Assembly (NCBI RefSeq): GCF_003369915.1
Contig: NW_022881603.1
Location: 6,989,249-7,053,248 of the forward strand
Origin: Drosophila miranda
Taxonomy: Eukaryota > Arthropoda > Insecta > Diptera > Drosophilidae
DNA length: 64,000 nucleotides
Direction of reading: 5' to 3'
Made by a program: the position numbers and the translations under genes
In this document: in pieces, positions 45,213 to 56,800 of the stretch
Numbering within the stretch: position 1 is the stretch's first letter
Layout: the number at the start of each line of letters is the position of its first letter
The notes under the pieces: generated by a model
The model's database searches: none
What the model was told of the DNA's origin: nothing
What the model saw: only the letters and a program-made list of their open reading frames with translations

Positions 45213-45910
45213 ATGCTGGTGGGTTTTATGAAAGACAACCCGGGCTTGGCAAAAGGATTTGTGAAGGGCGACCGAGTTGTTGTCGATGCCAAGTGGGCAG
45301 AGCTTTGCGGCGCTCTCAATGCTGTTGGGCCGCCAATCAAGTACGCATTGTGTTGGAAAAAGGTATGTGTTGCACAACAAAAGGTAGCACACTACTATAT
45401 TCAATTCTACAATTTCAGGTTTGGGCAGATTGGAAAACAAACATCCGCAAGAAGATGGCGAAAAACAAATCAGAAACTCGAGCTACAGGTGGAGGGCCCT
45501 TCGCTCAGCAATCGCTTGGGGAATTGGAGGAGGAAGTGGCCAAGCTATGTGGCCTCTACGAAATGGTGGAAGGAGTAGGTGGGCCAGCGTATGGACTTCC
45601 CCCCCGTACGACCAAGGAGGCCGACACTGGGGTTAAGTGCGTGATGGAAGACCCCATTGAGAAGGAACCCTCAGAGAAGGACGAACCCTCAGAGAAGGAG
45701 GAGCCCATGCCGAAGCGCCGTCGAACTAGACCAGCGCAGACCATGGACCTCAACGATCTCTGCGCTGCTCAGCTGGATTAAATGTCGGCAATTTCCAAGA
45801 AAATTTCGGAACATTTCGAACGAATGGAATCGTTAGAGAAGGAGAAGCTCGAGGTCCAAAAGGCGCTTGTAGACAAATTTAGCCAAATTTTGGACAAATT
45901 TGCGAAATAA
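45213..45910 (+). pseudogene. Harbinger Myb/SANT-like protein, copy 2, broken
   Basis: The Myb/SANT-like region (FVKGDRVVVDAKWAEL, then WKKVWADWKTNIRKKM) is complete here. An intron at about 45363-45418 (GTATGTGTT...TTTCAG) is predicted. TAA at 45779-45781 replaces the Glu codon seen in copy 1, truncating the coiled-coil tail (natural stop 45908-45910). Just upstream of 45213 a short insertion relative to copy 1 breaks the frame into the previous exon, whose location I cannot fix. Confidence 0.75.
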
Positions 45911-46004
45911 TTAGTTTCCTATTAGTTTTTTTGTGAAACTTAGCTTTATTAGTTATAAAGAATATCGAATGACATAAAGAAGAAAACATGAAAAATTTTG
46001 CATT

Positions 46005-46993
46005 TTAATAAGGAATGGCCTGAGCTATTTCATCGCGTATAGATGATCCATTATTTTCAGTGTCGTCGAATTCATTTTCAATGTCTAAAGGGTCGTCAAA
46101 TCGAACATCCTCCTCGATTAAGACATTACGTCTTCTACAAATATTGTGCAGGGCACAGCATACATTTATAATTTGGCAACAAAATATTGGTGGGTAATTT
46201 AAAGTGCGTTGCAAGCAACGGAAACGGCTTTTAAGGACTCCAATGGTGCGTTCTATAATATTTCGTGCTCCAGTATGCTTTATGTTGAATCTGTGCTGAT
46301 AGGTGGCTATCTCCGCGCTCCTATAAGGAGTCAGAACAAAACTCTCTAGAGCGTAGCCCGAATCAGCCAAAACAAACCCATTAATGGTCGTGGATAAATA
46401 TTCCCTAGCAGGGGAGTGATTCCAAATGAAGGAGTCATGGCAGGAACCAGGGTGCGTGGCATCAATAGCAATTATCTCCATGTTGTAGTTACACACCACC
46501 ATGGCATTCATGCTATAAAATCCTTTCCTATTATAGAACACGGAGTGGTTTTGTACAGGCTTTAGTATTCTGATGTGAGTTCCGTCCACACAGGCGCCAA
46601 TTCGAGGCAATTTAAAGTTCCGATAGAAATATTCATATGATTGTTGCAATTGATGATTATTCATCTGCAACGAAATGAACTCAACACATAACAGCCTGTC
46701 CATCAACGGAATAAGTTTGTGAAGAATCTTTCCAAATGTACTGCGTCCAATGTTTATATGGTGGTCTTTGGCAACTGCCCACTGGTAGCAGCCAGTGGCG
46801 AGATATCGCATTACTGAAGCCAATTGCGTAGAGGGAGATAACTTCCTGGTAACACCTAAATGGGGTTGAACTTTCTCCAAAATCATTTTGAAAGTTTTTT
46901 TGTCGATCAGAAATGACTTCACAAATCTGAAAGCTTTACCATTAGCAATTTAATTTTCAATACGCATGCTGTTACTCACAGTTCGTCAGACAT
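46005..46993 (-). CDS. Harbinger transposase (DDE_Tnp_4), intact
   Basis: Two exons: a 14-bp mini-exon 46993-46980 (MSDE..., donor GTGAGT) and 46926-46005 after a 53-bp intron ending TTTCAG. Together about 311 residues with no stop. The DDE catalytic residues appear in GACVDGTHIRI (first D), GFVLADSGYAL (second D) and NIIERTIGVLKSRF (E). The HARBI1-like N-terminal helix-turn-helix region precedes them. It cuts and pastes Harbinger ends into 3-bp targets. It is the only transposon gene in the window that looks complete, but its partner gene in this copy is broken. Confidence 0.88.
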
Positions 46994-47188
46994 GTTAAAT
47001 ACACAAGTGTTGCATCTAAGATGTCTAGATCTTCTTAGATCACGTAATTTCTGCAATCGTTTTGCTTCAAAACAAGCAATTGAAAAAATAAAAGGCATTT
47101 TAATCACGCTGTATTTTTACAAAGCAGCCAGGTCAGCTGTTTTTGTTTGCCAGAAACGATGAAAAAAGAAACATATCGATAAAAAAAA

Positions 47189-48310
47189 CGAGGGGGAACG
47201 TTGTGAGTTGCTGCGGACACCGCAACTCTACGGTTATACCCGATACTAAGTCAGTATAACTCTCCTCCGGCAGACGCCGCTAATATTAAACGACACGACA
47301 AAGAGTGCGTGCGAGAGAGACAGAAAATCAGTCTGAGCGTGACTTCGGGCGCTGCGTAGCCACTGAAAATTGATTTCTTGCTTTTGGCTACAAAAATGAT
47401 CCGATCTGATCCAGATTCAGCAATCTGATAGATATGGTCATTATCTATGATTCTGCGTTTTTAGTTTTCTCGAATGTGCAATATTGTGGATGCAACAGAT
47501 TTTCGTCTTTTGTGGGGGCGGAAGGGGGTGGGGCGAAATTCTGAGATATACGTTTTATAGTGAGATCTAACAGAAGTGCGGATACCAAATTTGGTTACTC
47601 TAGCCTTAATAGTCTCTGAGATTTGTGGATGCCCCAGATTTTCGTCCTTTGCGGGGGCGGAAGGGGATGTGGCGAAATTTGGACACAAAACGGTCAAGGT
47701 CCGATATCACAGGAGTGTGGATACCAAATTTGGTTGCTCTGGCTCTTATAGGTTCTGAGATCCTTGAACTCATATTTTGCAATTGACAAAACCGACCATG
47801 AAACCTGTGTGTTAGAGAGAGACAGAGCGAGAAAGAATGAAATTGTTTTCTTGATTCTGGCTATAATCATTATTCGATCTGGTTCAGATTCTGCACTGTA
47901 GAAGATATGGTCATCCTCACCGATTCTGCGTTTTTGGTTTTATCGTATCTTTAAAAATGTGGATGCCACAGATTTTCGTCCTTTGTGGGGGCGGAAGTGG
48001 GCGGGGCGAAGTTTTGAAATATTTTTGTAGCAGTGATATATCACAGAAGTCTGGATCCAAAACATCGTTGCTCTAGCTCTTATAGTCTTTGAGCACTAGG
48101 CGCTGAAGGGGACGGACGGACGGACGGACGGACGGACGGACGAACGGACAGACGGACAGACAGACAGGGCTCAATCGACTCGGCTATTGATGCTGATCAA
48201 GAATATATATACTTTATGGGGACGGAAACGATTCCTTCTGGACGTTACACACATCCACTTTTACCACAAATCTAATATACCCCAATACTCATTTTGAGTA
48301 TCGGGTATAA
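47189..48310 (-). mobile_element. DINE-1/ISY-like Helitron inside Harbinger copy 2
   Basis: Reverse full-length copy from CGAGGGGGAACG to GGGTATAA, inserted in an A/T run; the copy-1 Harbinger shows the empty site near 38560. Confidence 0.88.
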
Positions 48311-48403
48311 ATATGTGAAAACTGGAGCACCTTAAAACGAAATCGAAACGTTTTGGCTGAAAACGTAATCCGCAAAAGTAAATGAAAAACGGAGCCTGCC
48401 TGT

Positions 48404-49694
48404 ATGTCTAGTTTTGGATAGTTTTTTTCATAATTATCTAACAGCGAAAAGTTTTGATGGATTGAGTAAGTGCTAAGCACTTCCTTACGCGCGATTTTTT
48501 TGATTGTCATTATTTTGTTAATGTCCATCTCCTTTTCCCATACTGGGCACATCAGTCTGTCCCTAGCTGAGTGATTTTTCCCATTGCAAAGGATACACTT
48601 GAGACCAGTGCACGACCCATTGCACTCCTCGACTCCGCATTTATAGCACCTCCTAGCTGATTTGCATCTGGTCGAAGTGTGACCAAGTCTGCCACAATTA
48701 TAACATTGCCTTACTCTGGGAACATACATATATGCTTACTTTCATCCCACATATCCCAAAAAGAGATACCTTTTCTGGGATGTCTGAACCCTCAAAACCA
48801 ATTTTGGCTGTTTCTAATGGTATGAGCTTGAATGTTTCGTTGTTGTCATCGGTTGTAATTTTCTGCCTTCTTGCTAATCTTTCAATTGACTTAATTTTTA
48901 TGTTAGAAGTAATATTATCCATAATTTCATTCTCAGAAAAACCGAGGGGCACCCCTTTAATTACTCCATAGGATTCCACATAGTCTTTTGGTATAAATAC
49001 CACTAAATTCATTTTTTTTAACTCCTCATTTAAAACTAAATCATTTGCTTCGCTGAAAACCTTAAAATAAATCTTGTATAGTGTTGGCGCAAGAGCAACG
49101 ATTTCTTTAATTCCTTTGATTTTAAGGTGTCTTATTTTTTCAAAAAAGAATAAGCCATTTTTGGTGTTTTTGTTTTCGAAGATGGTACCACTAACCATAC
49201 AGTATATGTATACTCATTCAGTATACTGTATGGTTAGTGATGGTACTGTCCTTAGTCGATACTAGTACAGCCGCATCACCGATGTGTCACTCACTATATA
49301 ACACTGTTTCTCTTTCGATACCTACATTTGATGCGTTTATAATCGGATTAGTATTTTTATTTATTCCAGTATTTCCAGTAAGACCATTTATGGCATTTGT
49401 GTGAGAATTGTGAACGGTCTTACCGTCAGAAGCCTCCACCATTTTGTTACTGTCATCGTCTATCAGCATTTTTTTATTTATGTCTGTATTGGTGTTGTCG
49501 CTTTTTTGTTCCTTGCGCATCTTTTTAGCTGGGTACTTTTCGTTAGTCAAGCTGTCGAATATGTCCTCTTTCACACTTGAACACAAAGCACTGAAGTTTT
49601 TTGCTATTGTTTTTTGGGTTTGAATTTTGCTGCTTATTGCCACCTGATCAGGGGGTTTCAATTTGGCAGACACCGAGTGACCGGCGTCCGCCAT
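48404..49694 (-). pseudogene. LINE ORF1 (nucleic-acid-binding Gag-like), broken
   Basis: It starts at ATG 49694-49692. The N-terminal part is Lys/Ser/Asn-rich. The middle part (49198 to about 48750) resembles the ORF1 RNA-binding core of I-type LINEs. The C-terminal zinc knuckles follow (CYNCGRLGHTSTRC at about 48708-48667, CYKCG..., CILCNGKNHSARDRLMC). The frame is broken at 49189-49246 by a palindromic insertion: without the insertion and one repeat copy, the upstream VSTKDS and downstream TIFENKNT segments fall in one frame. A further shift lies near 49290, and one lies near 48730. Confidence 0.8.
49189..49239. mobile_element. 50-51 bp palindromic insertion with 7-8 bp target duplication
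   Basis: Perfect 18-base inverted arms at 49189-49206 and 49222-49239 (outer end CACTAACC...GGTTAGTG) with a 15-base loop. It is flanked by ATGGTAC at 49182-49188 and 49240-49246; counting the G at 49181 and 49239, the repeat is 8 bp. It interrupts LINE ORF1, which regains frame when it is removed. It resembles a minimal MITE with hAT- or P-like duplication length. Confidence 0.75.
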
Positions 49695-50252
49695 ACTTGC
49701 TGGTTTAACCAGATTGCCAAAGACTTACCTCTCCTTTGGGAAATGAAAAGAGGAAAAATTTATACATATATTGATGAAGATTTGTATGAAAAAAACAATG
49801 ATCCAACTTTTACAATCACTTTTAATTAAGCCTTTGTTGCTTGGAAAAAGTCACTTTTCAGACTGTTAAGAAAAAACACGACCGGTCTCGCTCGCTGATA
49901 AAAAGGAAGTTGGCTCGCCAACTAAGATGATTGCTGACGTGGCTATAATGACACAGCAGGTTTTTCTGGATGTCGCCAGCTACTAGCTGGAAGTACGGGG
50001 ATTTAAATTTTTTCCCAGTCACCGTTCTCTGTGTGCGGAAAACACTGCGATGGACGCGCAGGTTGACCGGCAAATGTCTCGCCTCACCTTTGTTTTAATT
50101 GTACTTTGTTCCACCGATATATTGTATTGAACAAGTATTTGATCAGATAAGATAATAAATTCCAAGAGCTGAATAAATAAACTGCCAAAAAAAGGAAAAA
50201 AGAAAATGAAGTCCTGTCCCTCAGTATTATCCGCGGGCTTATCGCTATCGCT
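49695..50252. other. LINE 5' flank, unclassified
   Basis: Probably includes the LINE 5' UTR. No gene recognised; a GCTTATCGATAG-type sequence adjoins the Osvaldo-like LTR. Confidence 0.35.
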
Positions 50253-51455
50253 TATCGATAGGTGATACCACATAGAAGCGGTGAGGAGGAAAGAAGTTTG
50301 AACAGAGTGGCAAGGCCAAAATTTAAGGGGAAAAGGTTAGCGAAGAGTGGCGCCACCTGGTCCTGGAGAGTGAGAGTTCCGCGCGCTCTCCGGAGCCGTT
50401 ATGAGAGAAGATATCCGATCTCATCCCATAACGGAGTCCCGAAGCCAACTCACCCATACCCCAAAGAAAAGAGAGCCGCCAGCAACCTGAATCAGGCCAT
50501 GCCCTTGAACCTAGTTCAAGGGCGATAGAAGAGAGAGCGATGGGGATCAGCGGCCCGGGAGCATTAAACAGAGCAGCTTAGCCAAGAGGGGGTTCAGAGA
50601 AAGAAATTCCCGCAACGGAGGAGCATGCGCGCCGGACATAGTGATCTAGTGATTTTTTTTGTTCTGAAAGAAAAAGTGAGTGGGATGAGGATGGAGTAGT
50701 GGCCATCACCCTGAAAAAAAAGATAAATAAATCTGTGATTCCAGGGGATCCAGATCAGTGAGAGACCAGGAACCAGGACTAGCGGGACGGGAAAGAGACC
50801 CAAGAAGCATAAGAGTGAGTCCGCTCCAGAGGGGGAGTAAAGAAACCCCAAATTAATTATTTTTGTTGGCCAATCCGTAGGGAATAGGTCACAGCTCCGC
50901 CATCCTGGCTTTCTTTTTGCTGGGCTCGAATACACAATCCTGGCCACATAGTGCGGGTCCCTCGCCCATTTAGGGAGAAAAAAAAAATCATCAATCAACT
51001 TATTTACTCCCATTATTTATTTTTGTTAGACGTCTCCATTTATATGTATATGTCATATGTCAGGAAATTAAAGTGAAAATTATAACGAAGAAAATGAATT
51101 GCTAAGCGTTTCATATGGGGGGAAGAGGAGCCACAGCAACGAGAGGGTAAGGCTGCTGCACATGGCAGGGAGATCCAAAACGTAGTTATTCAGATCTCAG
51201 GTAGGGAGGGTACGTCAGGGGTAAAAACATCGACACCTCGACCTGGTCCACTTCTGTGTTGAAGGAAGTTACTGTAATGTTGTTTGTCGAGTAGAGTCCG
51301 TTTGCAGTTTTTTTTGTCGGTTACTTTTGTTGTTTCAATTTGTTCGAGATGTCCAATTAGTTGGTATATTGTGCGACCTGAGGGCTTGGGAAGTACCCAG
51401 CCCTGGGATGACTGGCTAGCCGGCCTTGCCCCGAAGAAAACAAAGGTTCGTAACA
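50253..51455 (+). repeat. LTR 1 of Osvaldo-like array
   Basis: About 1.2 kb, ending TTCGTAACA; matches 57112-58312. The exact left edge is uncertain because about ten bases (ATCGATAGG) before the first TG are shared by both copies. Confidence 0.75.
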
Positions 51456-51459
51456 ATAA

Positions 51460-51478
51460 TGGCGCCAAATCTGAGACA
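51460..51478 (+). promoter_or_regulatory. Primer-binding site, copy 1
   Basis: TGGCGCCAAATCTGAGACA follows the LTR end by four bases; copy 2 (58317) reads TGGCGCCCAA, the tRNA-Lys-type start used by Osvaldo. Copy 1 lacks one C. Confidence 0.65.
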
Positions 51479-52386
51479 GGGAAGTGGACTCGCAGTCCTG
51501 GCTCTACCATCAAAGAGGGAGAGTACGGATGCGAATCACACAGACGTCGAAGAAAGTATAAATATCCAGCAGAGAAGATAGATCTCGAGTGGTATTTTGC
51601 AATCTGGGGTCCATCGGTGTTCTGGTGGCCTGTGAGGGACTCGACGAGTTGGCTCACAGAAGCACGGCGCTGAGGGATCTGAGGATGCAAAGAAAATCCA
51701 CAAAGTAAAAAGTTTTTTTTGGTGTTTGATGATTCGGCACTTATCTGACAACGGGAAGCAGGAAATCTCAAGAGGGGATTTGGTTTGGTACTGGCAGAGG
51801 AGAATCCACAAGCCAGTTAGCAACCGGCCCGGTGCCTGGTGTGCAAAATGAGAACCTGAAGAAGAAAAAAGAAATACCCGAGTTAGGATATGGCCAGAAA
51901 GATTTCTGTTTTTCGCTTCCCCTGCTTACCGCTGGATGCAGTCGGGAGGGTAGATTCTCAATGAGATTTTTGTTCTGAGTGGCCCGTGGGGACAGAAGTC
52001 GGCCACGCGTTGCACTCGGAGCAGCTACAACATCCCGCAACGGGCATTCAGTAGGGAAGTAGGCGGAAACAGCGACTGTAGGGAAGTGAGCGCCCTTGAC
52101 TCTTAATCTTCCAAGGAAGATAAGATTAGTCAACAGCGCTCGCAAAGTTCTAGACGTTGGACAGGAAAAGACGTAGAACACCATGTGCGGAGTTGGCCAT
52201 AGTAGTAGTTGTGGTTCCTTTCCCCCTTATTATTGTTTTGCCGTATTAAGTGTTTTTGTGCTGAAGATCAGTGAGCTAGCGTTATAGGTAGTGTTTACGC
52301 GATTGTTCTGAAAGAAAAATAGATAATTGTAGTGAATAAAAAGATAAGTAGGATAGTTCGAGGTAGGGAAATATAGGGCCAAGTTG

Positions 52387-53868
52387 ATGAGCGCGTACAA
52401 CTTGCGGTCTAAACAGAAAATGACCCGCAGGACTCCTCCACCAGGTAACCTCCAAGGACAGATGCAAGGCGGTGACACACAGGGCGCTGAGGGGCGTGGA
52501 GACGACAGCTGGAATTTGCCAGGCCAATCCAACGCACTGCCCTCCGAGATTCTCTCAGGAGTAAATGTCGCCATAGCGCAAGCACAGGAGACGTGGAGAG
52601 GCAGCATGGCAGATACCCTGAGTAAGACGCTGCAGGAGGAGATCCGTCGCGGCTTTATGGAGCTCATGGGGGCCATAACAGAGGTGATGGCGCCTCTGCG
52701 CCAGAACGTGGAATTGATCCAAGACCTGAGATTGGAAAGAGACCAGAAGGAAATCAAGGATTATAACGGCGATCAGCAGCCTCTAGCTCACCCCAGGCAG
52801 AAGCCGAACACAGGGACCATTCCTAAAAGGTCCAAGGACGATGACGCATGGAATTCCCAGTCGCCTCCAAGGAAGCCGGTGAGGTTGAGCCAGAACTGGC
52901 GCCGAGGAATAGGCGAGGCGGACCTGGATCCAGGTGCTGGAAGGCAGAGACGGGAGACATCAGGAGACGGCGGAGGTCCAACAGATCTGCCACCATTTGA
53001 AAGGAGAGATGATTGGAGAGGAGCGAGATGGGGACGCGTCGACAAATGGGAAATCCACTTCGACGGAGACCCAAATAAGATGACGGTGCAGGACTTCGTG
53101 TTCAGGGTCGAGTTCCTTCGTAGGCAGAACCGACGGTCGTGGGACGAGGTCCTTGACGACTTTCACCATCTCGTCAAAGGACAAGCGGCGGAGGGGTATT
53201 GGCAATTTGTCCGAGAACGGCCTCCGGAAGTATGGGAGGATTTGAAGGACGAGTTGGTGTCCCGGTTCCGAGCAGTGGGTGGCGAGTTCGAGCGGCTACG
53301 CACCTTGCATGAGCGACGACAACAATCTGGCGAATCTGTGGAAGAGTACTTTAGAGCGATGCGCAGGCTGGCAGCTAGACTCACCACATCTTTGGTTGAG
53401 TCCGAAATGGTGCGAGTCTTGAAGAAGGGACTCGATGACGAGATCGCCCGCTACGTTTACGCGATCCGAGTCCGAAACGTGGAGCAGCTGAGGGAAGAGT
53501 GCCTGGAAGTGGAGTACCACTTTCGCGGACGCGAGCAGAAGTCGACGTTCCGTCCTGCGCCGAAATTCCATTCAGCCGGGAAGCGAGTGGAGGAGCTAGA
53601 GCCGGAAACGGAGTTTCTGGATGAAGACGAAGCAAGGATAGTAGAAGAAACTCACCTGGCGAACAAACCCAGGCTGTGTTGCTGGAATTGCGGCCAGTTC
53701 GACCACGGTTTCCGAGACTGCGTGGCGAAGGAACGCAAAATATTTTGTTACCGCTGCGGAAAGACAGAAATGTTTACTCCACCGTGTCCAAATTGCTCGG
53801 GAAACGCACGATCGGGCATGATGAAAGCGGGAGATCAGCGCTCGGGACAGAAGCCCGCGAAGACATGA
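52387..53868 (+). CDS. Gag of Osvaldo-like element, copy 1
   Basis: 493 codons from ATG 52387 (MSAYNLRSKQK). A Pro/Gly/Arg-rich N-terminal half is followed by a capsid-type region (about residues 215-380: KMTVQDFVFRVEFLRRQN... VEEYFRAMRRLAARL) and zinc knuckles CWNCGQFDHGFRDC and CYRCGKTEMFTPPCPNC. The frame is intact. Pol overlaps in the -1 frame; the slippery heptamer is at 53799-53805. Confidence 0.88.
   Translation: MSAYNLRSKQKMTRRTPPPGNLQGQMQGGDTQGAEGRGDDSWNLPGQSNALPSEILSGVNVAIAQAQETWRGSMADTLSKTLQEEIRRGFMELMGAITEVMAPLRQNVELIQDLRLERDQKEIKDYNGDQQPLAHPRQKPNTGTIPKRSKDDDAWNSQSPPRKPVRLSQNWRRGIGEADLDPGAGRQRRETSGDGGGPTDLPPFERRDDWRGARWGRVDKWEIHFDGDPNKMTVQDFVFRVEFLRRQNRRSWDEVLDDFHHLVKGQAAEGYWQFVRERPPEVWEDLKDELVSRFRAVGGEFERLRTLHERRQQSGESVEEYFRAMRRLAARLTTSLVESEMVRVLKKGLDDEIARYVYAIRVRNVEQLREECLEVEYHFRGREQKSTFRPAPKFHSAGKRVEELEPETEFLDEDEARIVEETHLANKPRLCCWNCGQFDHGFRDCVAKERKIFCYRCGKTEMFTPPCPNCSGNARSGMMKAGDQRSGQKPAKT
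53799..53805 (+). promoter_or_regulatory. -1 frameshift slippery site, copy 1
   Basis: G GGA AAC in the gag zero frame (TCG GGA AAC), a classic X XXY YYZ heptamer, 60 bp before the gag stop and within the open overlap with pol. The same site is at 60658-60664 in copy 2. No stem-loop at the usual 5-9 nt spacing is obvious; a CGGG/CCCG hairpin is possible near 53843-53857. Confidence 0.65.
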
Positions 53869-56800
53869 ACGATGGTCCACTAATCAATATAGAAATTAAG
53901 AATAATAGCCCGAATAAATGTAATAAAAATAGTTTGAAGTTCATACCGGCCGAAGAGAGGATGAGGAGATACATACAAATTCGAAACCAGATCTTTGATG
54001 ACAGGCAGCTGGAGGGGATGCGCGGTGTCAGTCGTAGACTCCAAAAGGCCCGTTCCAGATTTAAGGAAAGGCGACAGACTAGCAAAGAGGTGGCCGAGGC
54101 AGTCAGACGAGGAGCAGGACGCGATCCCAGAGTATTTGCCGAAGTGCAGATAAGAGGACATCGGATTGCTGGACTCCTAGATACTGGGGCATCCGTTAGT
54201 GTCTTAGGAAAGGGCAGCCGTGAACTCCTTGCCGACCTCGAGGTGGAAATGGACAATTATGTCTCTATCATCAAGACAGCCTCTGGAGAAGACAGGTCCA
54301 TAGTCGGCAAAACCAAACTCTGCGTAGGATATAACGGAATGAATAAAGAGATCTTGTTTTACGTATGCCCGTACCTAGAGCAAGCCATGTACCTGGGTAT
54401 TGATTTCTGGAGATCCTTCGCGCTGGCTCCCACAGTCCTCGGAGAAGAGCCCAGTCGATCCAGCGAGGCCCAAGTAGGCGAGACCCAAATGTCACAAATC
54501 AGCCAGTACGCCGAACATCGCCAGGAGGACGTGGACGTGGAAGCTTGGACCCTGGAAGACACGGAAACCGAAGAGCTGGAGAAGGTAAAGAAGGAGTTTC
54601 TGACCTATGAGGATGCCGGATTAGGAACAACGACGGTAGAGCAGCATCGGATCCAGTTGATCGAGGGCGCAGAACCATTTAAAGATCGGCATTACCCTCA
54701 ATCCCCAGCGATGCAGGAGGTGATCTGGACCGAGGTGGATAAAATGCTGGAACTAGGAGTGATCGAGGTCAGCGATAGTCCATGGAGCAATCGGACGACG
54801 GTGGTGCGAAAGCCAAACAAAAATAGATTCTGTTTGGACGCGCGGAAATTGGATCAGCTCACCGTAAAAGATGCTTACCCTCTTCCTAGCATCGAGGGTA
54901 TACTATCCAGGATTGACCAGACATATTACATTTCCAGCGTCGACCTCAAATTCGCATTCTGGCAAATTAAATTGGACCCAGAAAGCCGGAAGTGCACCGC
55001 ATTTACCGTTGCAGGCCGTCCGCTGTATCAATTCGTGATGATGCCCGTCGGTCTGTGTAACGCTGCTCAGAGGTTATGCAGAGTGATGGATAAGGTAATC
55101 CCGACTCAGCTCAGATCAAACGTTTTCGTTTATTTGGACGATCTTTTGGTGATAGCCCCGGATTTCCAGACGCATCTGCGATATCTGCGATTGGTGGCCC
55201 AGTGCCTGAAAAGAGCAAATTTGACGATAGGTCTAAAAAAATACAAATTCTGCTTTAAGTCGCTGAAATACCTGGGGTTTATCATCGGAGGCGGCACGCT
55301 GCAAATGGATCCCGATAGGGTTGTGGCTATACAAAAGATCCCGAGCCCGAGTTCAGTGAAGGAGCTACGGAGCTTCATAGGAACCGCAGGATGGTATAGG
55401 CGCTTCATCAAGGACTTCGCCACCATCGCGGTACCGTTAACAGATGCTCTGAAGAAGCATCCGCGCGGGAAGTTTTCCTTGCCAACGGAAGCGAGGGCGG
55501 CCATAGAATCCCTGAAGAAGGCACTCACCACGGCTCCTGTATTAGTCCATGCCGACTTTAAACGCCATTTCTACATCCAGTGCGACGCCTCAAATTTTGA
55601 AGTGGGAGCAGTGCTTTTTCAGCTGGATGATGACAAAGCAGAGCGCCCAGTGGCATTCTTTTCTTCCAAGCTAAACAAACATCAAATAAATTATTCGGTA
55701 ACGGAGAAAGAATGCTTAGCTGCGGTATTGGCGATTGAAAGATTCAGGCCATATGTGGAATTGATGCCGTTCACGGTAATCACTGACCACGCCAGCCTTA
55801 AATGGCTAATGTCACTCAAGGACCTGAATGGGCGCCTAGCGAGATGGTCATTGCGGCTGCAGAGGTTCGACTTTGAGATCGAACACCGCAAGGGAGTCGA
55901 AAATATAGTGGCGGATACACTATCGCGCTGCATCGAGGAGGTGGTCCTAGACCCAACGGAAATCCTCGGATTCCAGACGACGGAATTCAAATCAACGGAA
56001 TACCAGGAGTTGAAAGAAGAAATCTGCAGGAACAAAGAATTATTGCCTGACCTGCGAATAGACGGGGACCTGGTATTCAAGCGAATGGGCTTCGCGCAAA
56101 TCGACGACCAAGTGGAAGGTTCCATGTGGAAATTATGGATTCCCGCGTCACTGACGAAAACCCTCATCGCGAAGGCCCACGAAGACCACACAGCTGGACA
56201 CGGTGGAATGAAGAAGACCTTGCATAGGTTAAAAAGGCACTACTACTGGCCGGCGATGACGGCACAAGTGCGGGAATACGTCCGAAGCTGCACCGAATGC
56301 AAGGAATCCAAAGCTCCCAATTACCGTAGCCCAGTCGGGATCGGGCAGGAAGTGGTCACGGAGAGGCCATTCCAAAAGATCTACATAGACTTCCTGGGAA
56401 AGTATCCCAGGTCAAAAAGGGGACAGGCCTGGATTGTCGTCGTCGTAGACCACTTTTCAAAATTTACCTTCTTGAAGGCGATGAGAGAGGCGACCGCTGC
56501 GAACGTCGTTCAATTCCTGGTGCAAGAGGTATTCTACAAATTCGGGGTGCCAGAGGTGATCCACTCCGACAACGGAAAGCAGTTCCTATCGAAGGCGTTC
56601 ATGGACATGGTCAGCGGCTTCGGGATCCGACACATGCGCACAGCAGTCTACTCGCCGCAAAGCAATGCAGCCGAGAGAGTAAATCGGACGATACTCGCTG
56701 CAATAAGGACGTATTTGGAAAAGGATCACGAGATCTACCTACCGGAGATCGAAGTTTCAATCCGTGAAACGCCAAGTTCGCCCGGAAATTCCTAAGATGC

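Larger units (their letters stand above)
44609..48403 (-). mobile_element. PIF/Harbinger DNA transposon, copy 2, with nested Helitron
   Basis: Reverse-oriented relative to copy 1. Ends are CAGCCAGGCTCCG at 44609 and GGAGCCTGCCTG at 48403, flanked by TAT at 44606-44608 and 48404-48406 (3-bp duplication). Without the Helitron at 47189-48310 it is about 2.67 kb. It lies in the end of LINE ORF1. The nested Helitron separates the last ~90 bp (48311-48403, matching 38469 onward of copy 1) from the rest. Confidence 0.92.
41143..49694 (-). mobile_element. I/Jockey-type LINE, interrupted three times
   Basis: Minus-strand non-LTR retrotransposon. Pieces: 49694 to about 48404 (ORF1), 44608-44559, and 43453-41143 (ORF2, 3'-truncated at the Helitron edge at 41142). 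It is interrupted by a Helitron (43454-44558), a Harbinger (44609-48403) and a tiny palindrome (49189-49239). Removing the Harbinger and one TAT copy lets ORF1 run to a stop about ten codons later in the 44559-44608 piece, which supports the joining. The 5' end lies somewhere above 49694. No poly-A tail is seen because the 3' end is missing. Confidence 0.88.

Noticed and set aside
52788-53045. Minus-strand and +1 ORFs across the Osvaldo-like gag and pol
   Set aside because: Shadow frames of GC-rich coding sequence, repeated in both copies for that reason.
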